A stretch of DNA of 13,263 nt from an uncultured Centipeda sp. (GTDB lineage: Bacteria; Bacillota; Negativicutes; Selenomonadales; Selenomonadaceae), in assembly GCA_937925565.1 (NCBI GenBank), contig CALALM010000131.1, forward strand, positions 1 through 13,263, in the 5' to 3' direction. Position 1 is the first letter of the stretch. Every line of letters begins with the position of its first letter. The notes beneath the pieces were generated by a model. That model saw nothing but the letters and a program-made list of their open reading frames with translations, was not told the origin of the DNA and did no database searches. Shown here in pieces: positions 12,992 through 13,263 of the stretch. A program made the position numbers and the translations under genes.

Positions 12992-13036
12992 AAAAAACGC
13001 CGCGAGGCAAACAGTGCACTGCAAAACCTCGGGCGT
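12992..13036 (-). terminator. terminator-like hairpin between ptsH and ptsI
   Basis: On the - strand ACGCC-CGAGG (13027-13036) pairs with CCTCG-(C)-GGCGT (12997-13007) with a single bulged base. The enclosed loop contains a second small palindrome, CAGTGCACTG (13012-13021), and six T's follow. This is a good Rho-independent terminator 16 bases past the ptsH stop. No convincing promoter is visible between it and ptsI, so ptsI is probably expressed by partial read-through, giving more HPr than Enzyme I. Confidence 0.8.
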
Positions 13037-13051
13037 CCCGTTGTGATCCGA

Positions 13052-13263
13052 TTACTCTTCGCCGAACTTCGACTTGACGAGATCCGCGAGCTCCTTTACG
13101 GCTGCTGCCTCGTCCTCGCCCTCGGCAATGATGGTGAGCTCCGTACCCTTGACAAGCCCCATGCTCATCAGCATGAGAATACTCTTGGCGTCAACCTTCT
13201 TGCCCTTTGCCTCAATCTGGATCTTGGACTTGAACTTCGTTGCCGTCTGAACGAATACCGATG
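13052..13263 (-). CDS. ptsH: PTS phosphocarrier HPr, 3' end (partial, runs off the window)
   Basis: The last 69 codons are present. HPr is the small cytoplasmic carrier that moves phosphate from Enzyme I to the sugar-specific EII proteins. Recognisable are SVFVQTATKFKSKIQIEAKG, the regulatory serine region AKSILMLMSMG (the Ser46 site that HPr kinase phosphorylates in Firmicutes-type bacteria), and the C-terminal AEGEDEAAAVKELADLV ending FGEE. The catalytic His15 lies beyond the right edge. The intact Ser46 context suggests that HPr also serves in carbon catabolite control. Transcription continues toward ptsI through a terminator-like hairpin. Confidence 0.95.
   Translation of the reverse strand, partial: SVFVQTATKFKSKIQIEAKGKKVDAKSILMLMSMGLVKGTELTIIAEGEDEAAAVKELADLVKSKFGEE

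Noticed and set aside
1..13263. CRISPR array, insertion sequence, tRNA or rRNA
   Set aside because: No regularly spaced repeats, transposase, terminal inverted repeats or RNA-gene signatures were seen on either strand.

Overview
The window looks like chromosomal DNA of an anaerobic fermenting bacterium, most likely a Selenomonas-type member of the Negativicutes. This is an inference from gene content and style, not a database result. The supporting signs are G+C-rich coding sequence with short AT-rich promoter gaps, Shine-Dalgarno sites that often read CGAAAGG(AGG), a succinyl-CoA synthetase pair, a PTS HPr/Enzyme I pair and a small Bacillus/Clostridium-type ferredoxin. Nothing in the window is an obvious mobile element, CRISPR array, rRNA or tRNA.

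Layout. Bases 1-258 (+) are the 3' end of an unrecognised gene. Bases 385-1665 (+) encode a cytoplasmic PAS-GGDEF protein, probably a diguanylate cyclase. It converges on everything that follows, and a perfect 20-bp-stem hairpin (1707-1754) separates the two directions. Bases 1767-7290 (-) form a tight six-gene unit. In transcription order it encodes an exported, membrane-anchored protein with two TPM domains, a LemA protein, and four paralogous small exported proteins that all carry a D-x-D-x-[DN]-G-R-L-E calcium-loop-like motif. Gaps within the unit are 24-48 nt. One promoter lies upstream, flanked by a perfect 16-bp palindrome that is a good operator candidate. Bases 7479-9594 (-) are sucC-sucD with their own promoter and terminator. 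Next come galM (9746-10819, -), a 65-residue 4Fe-4S ferredoxin (10877-11074, -), ptsI (11195-12928, -) and the 3' end of ptsH (13052-13263, -).

How the genes work together. HPr and Enzyme I are the general phosphotransfer proteins of sugar uptake. GalM interconverts aldose anomers, SucCD links succinyl-CoA to ATP, and ferredoxin carries low-potential electrons, so the right half is ordinary central metabolism. The left half is the accessory part. The TPM-LemA-four-paralog operon is the strongest candidate for an undescribed system. All of its products are predicted to be exported or membrane-bound, the four paralogs are ordered type 1-2-2-1, and no member has an evident catalytic site. A role in the cell envelope (assembly, stress or calcium-dependent) is a reasonable guess but is not shown by the sequence.
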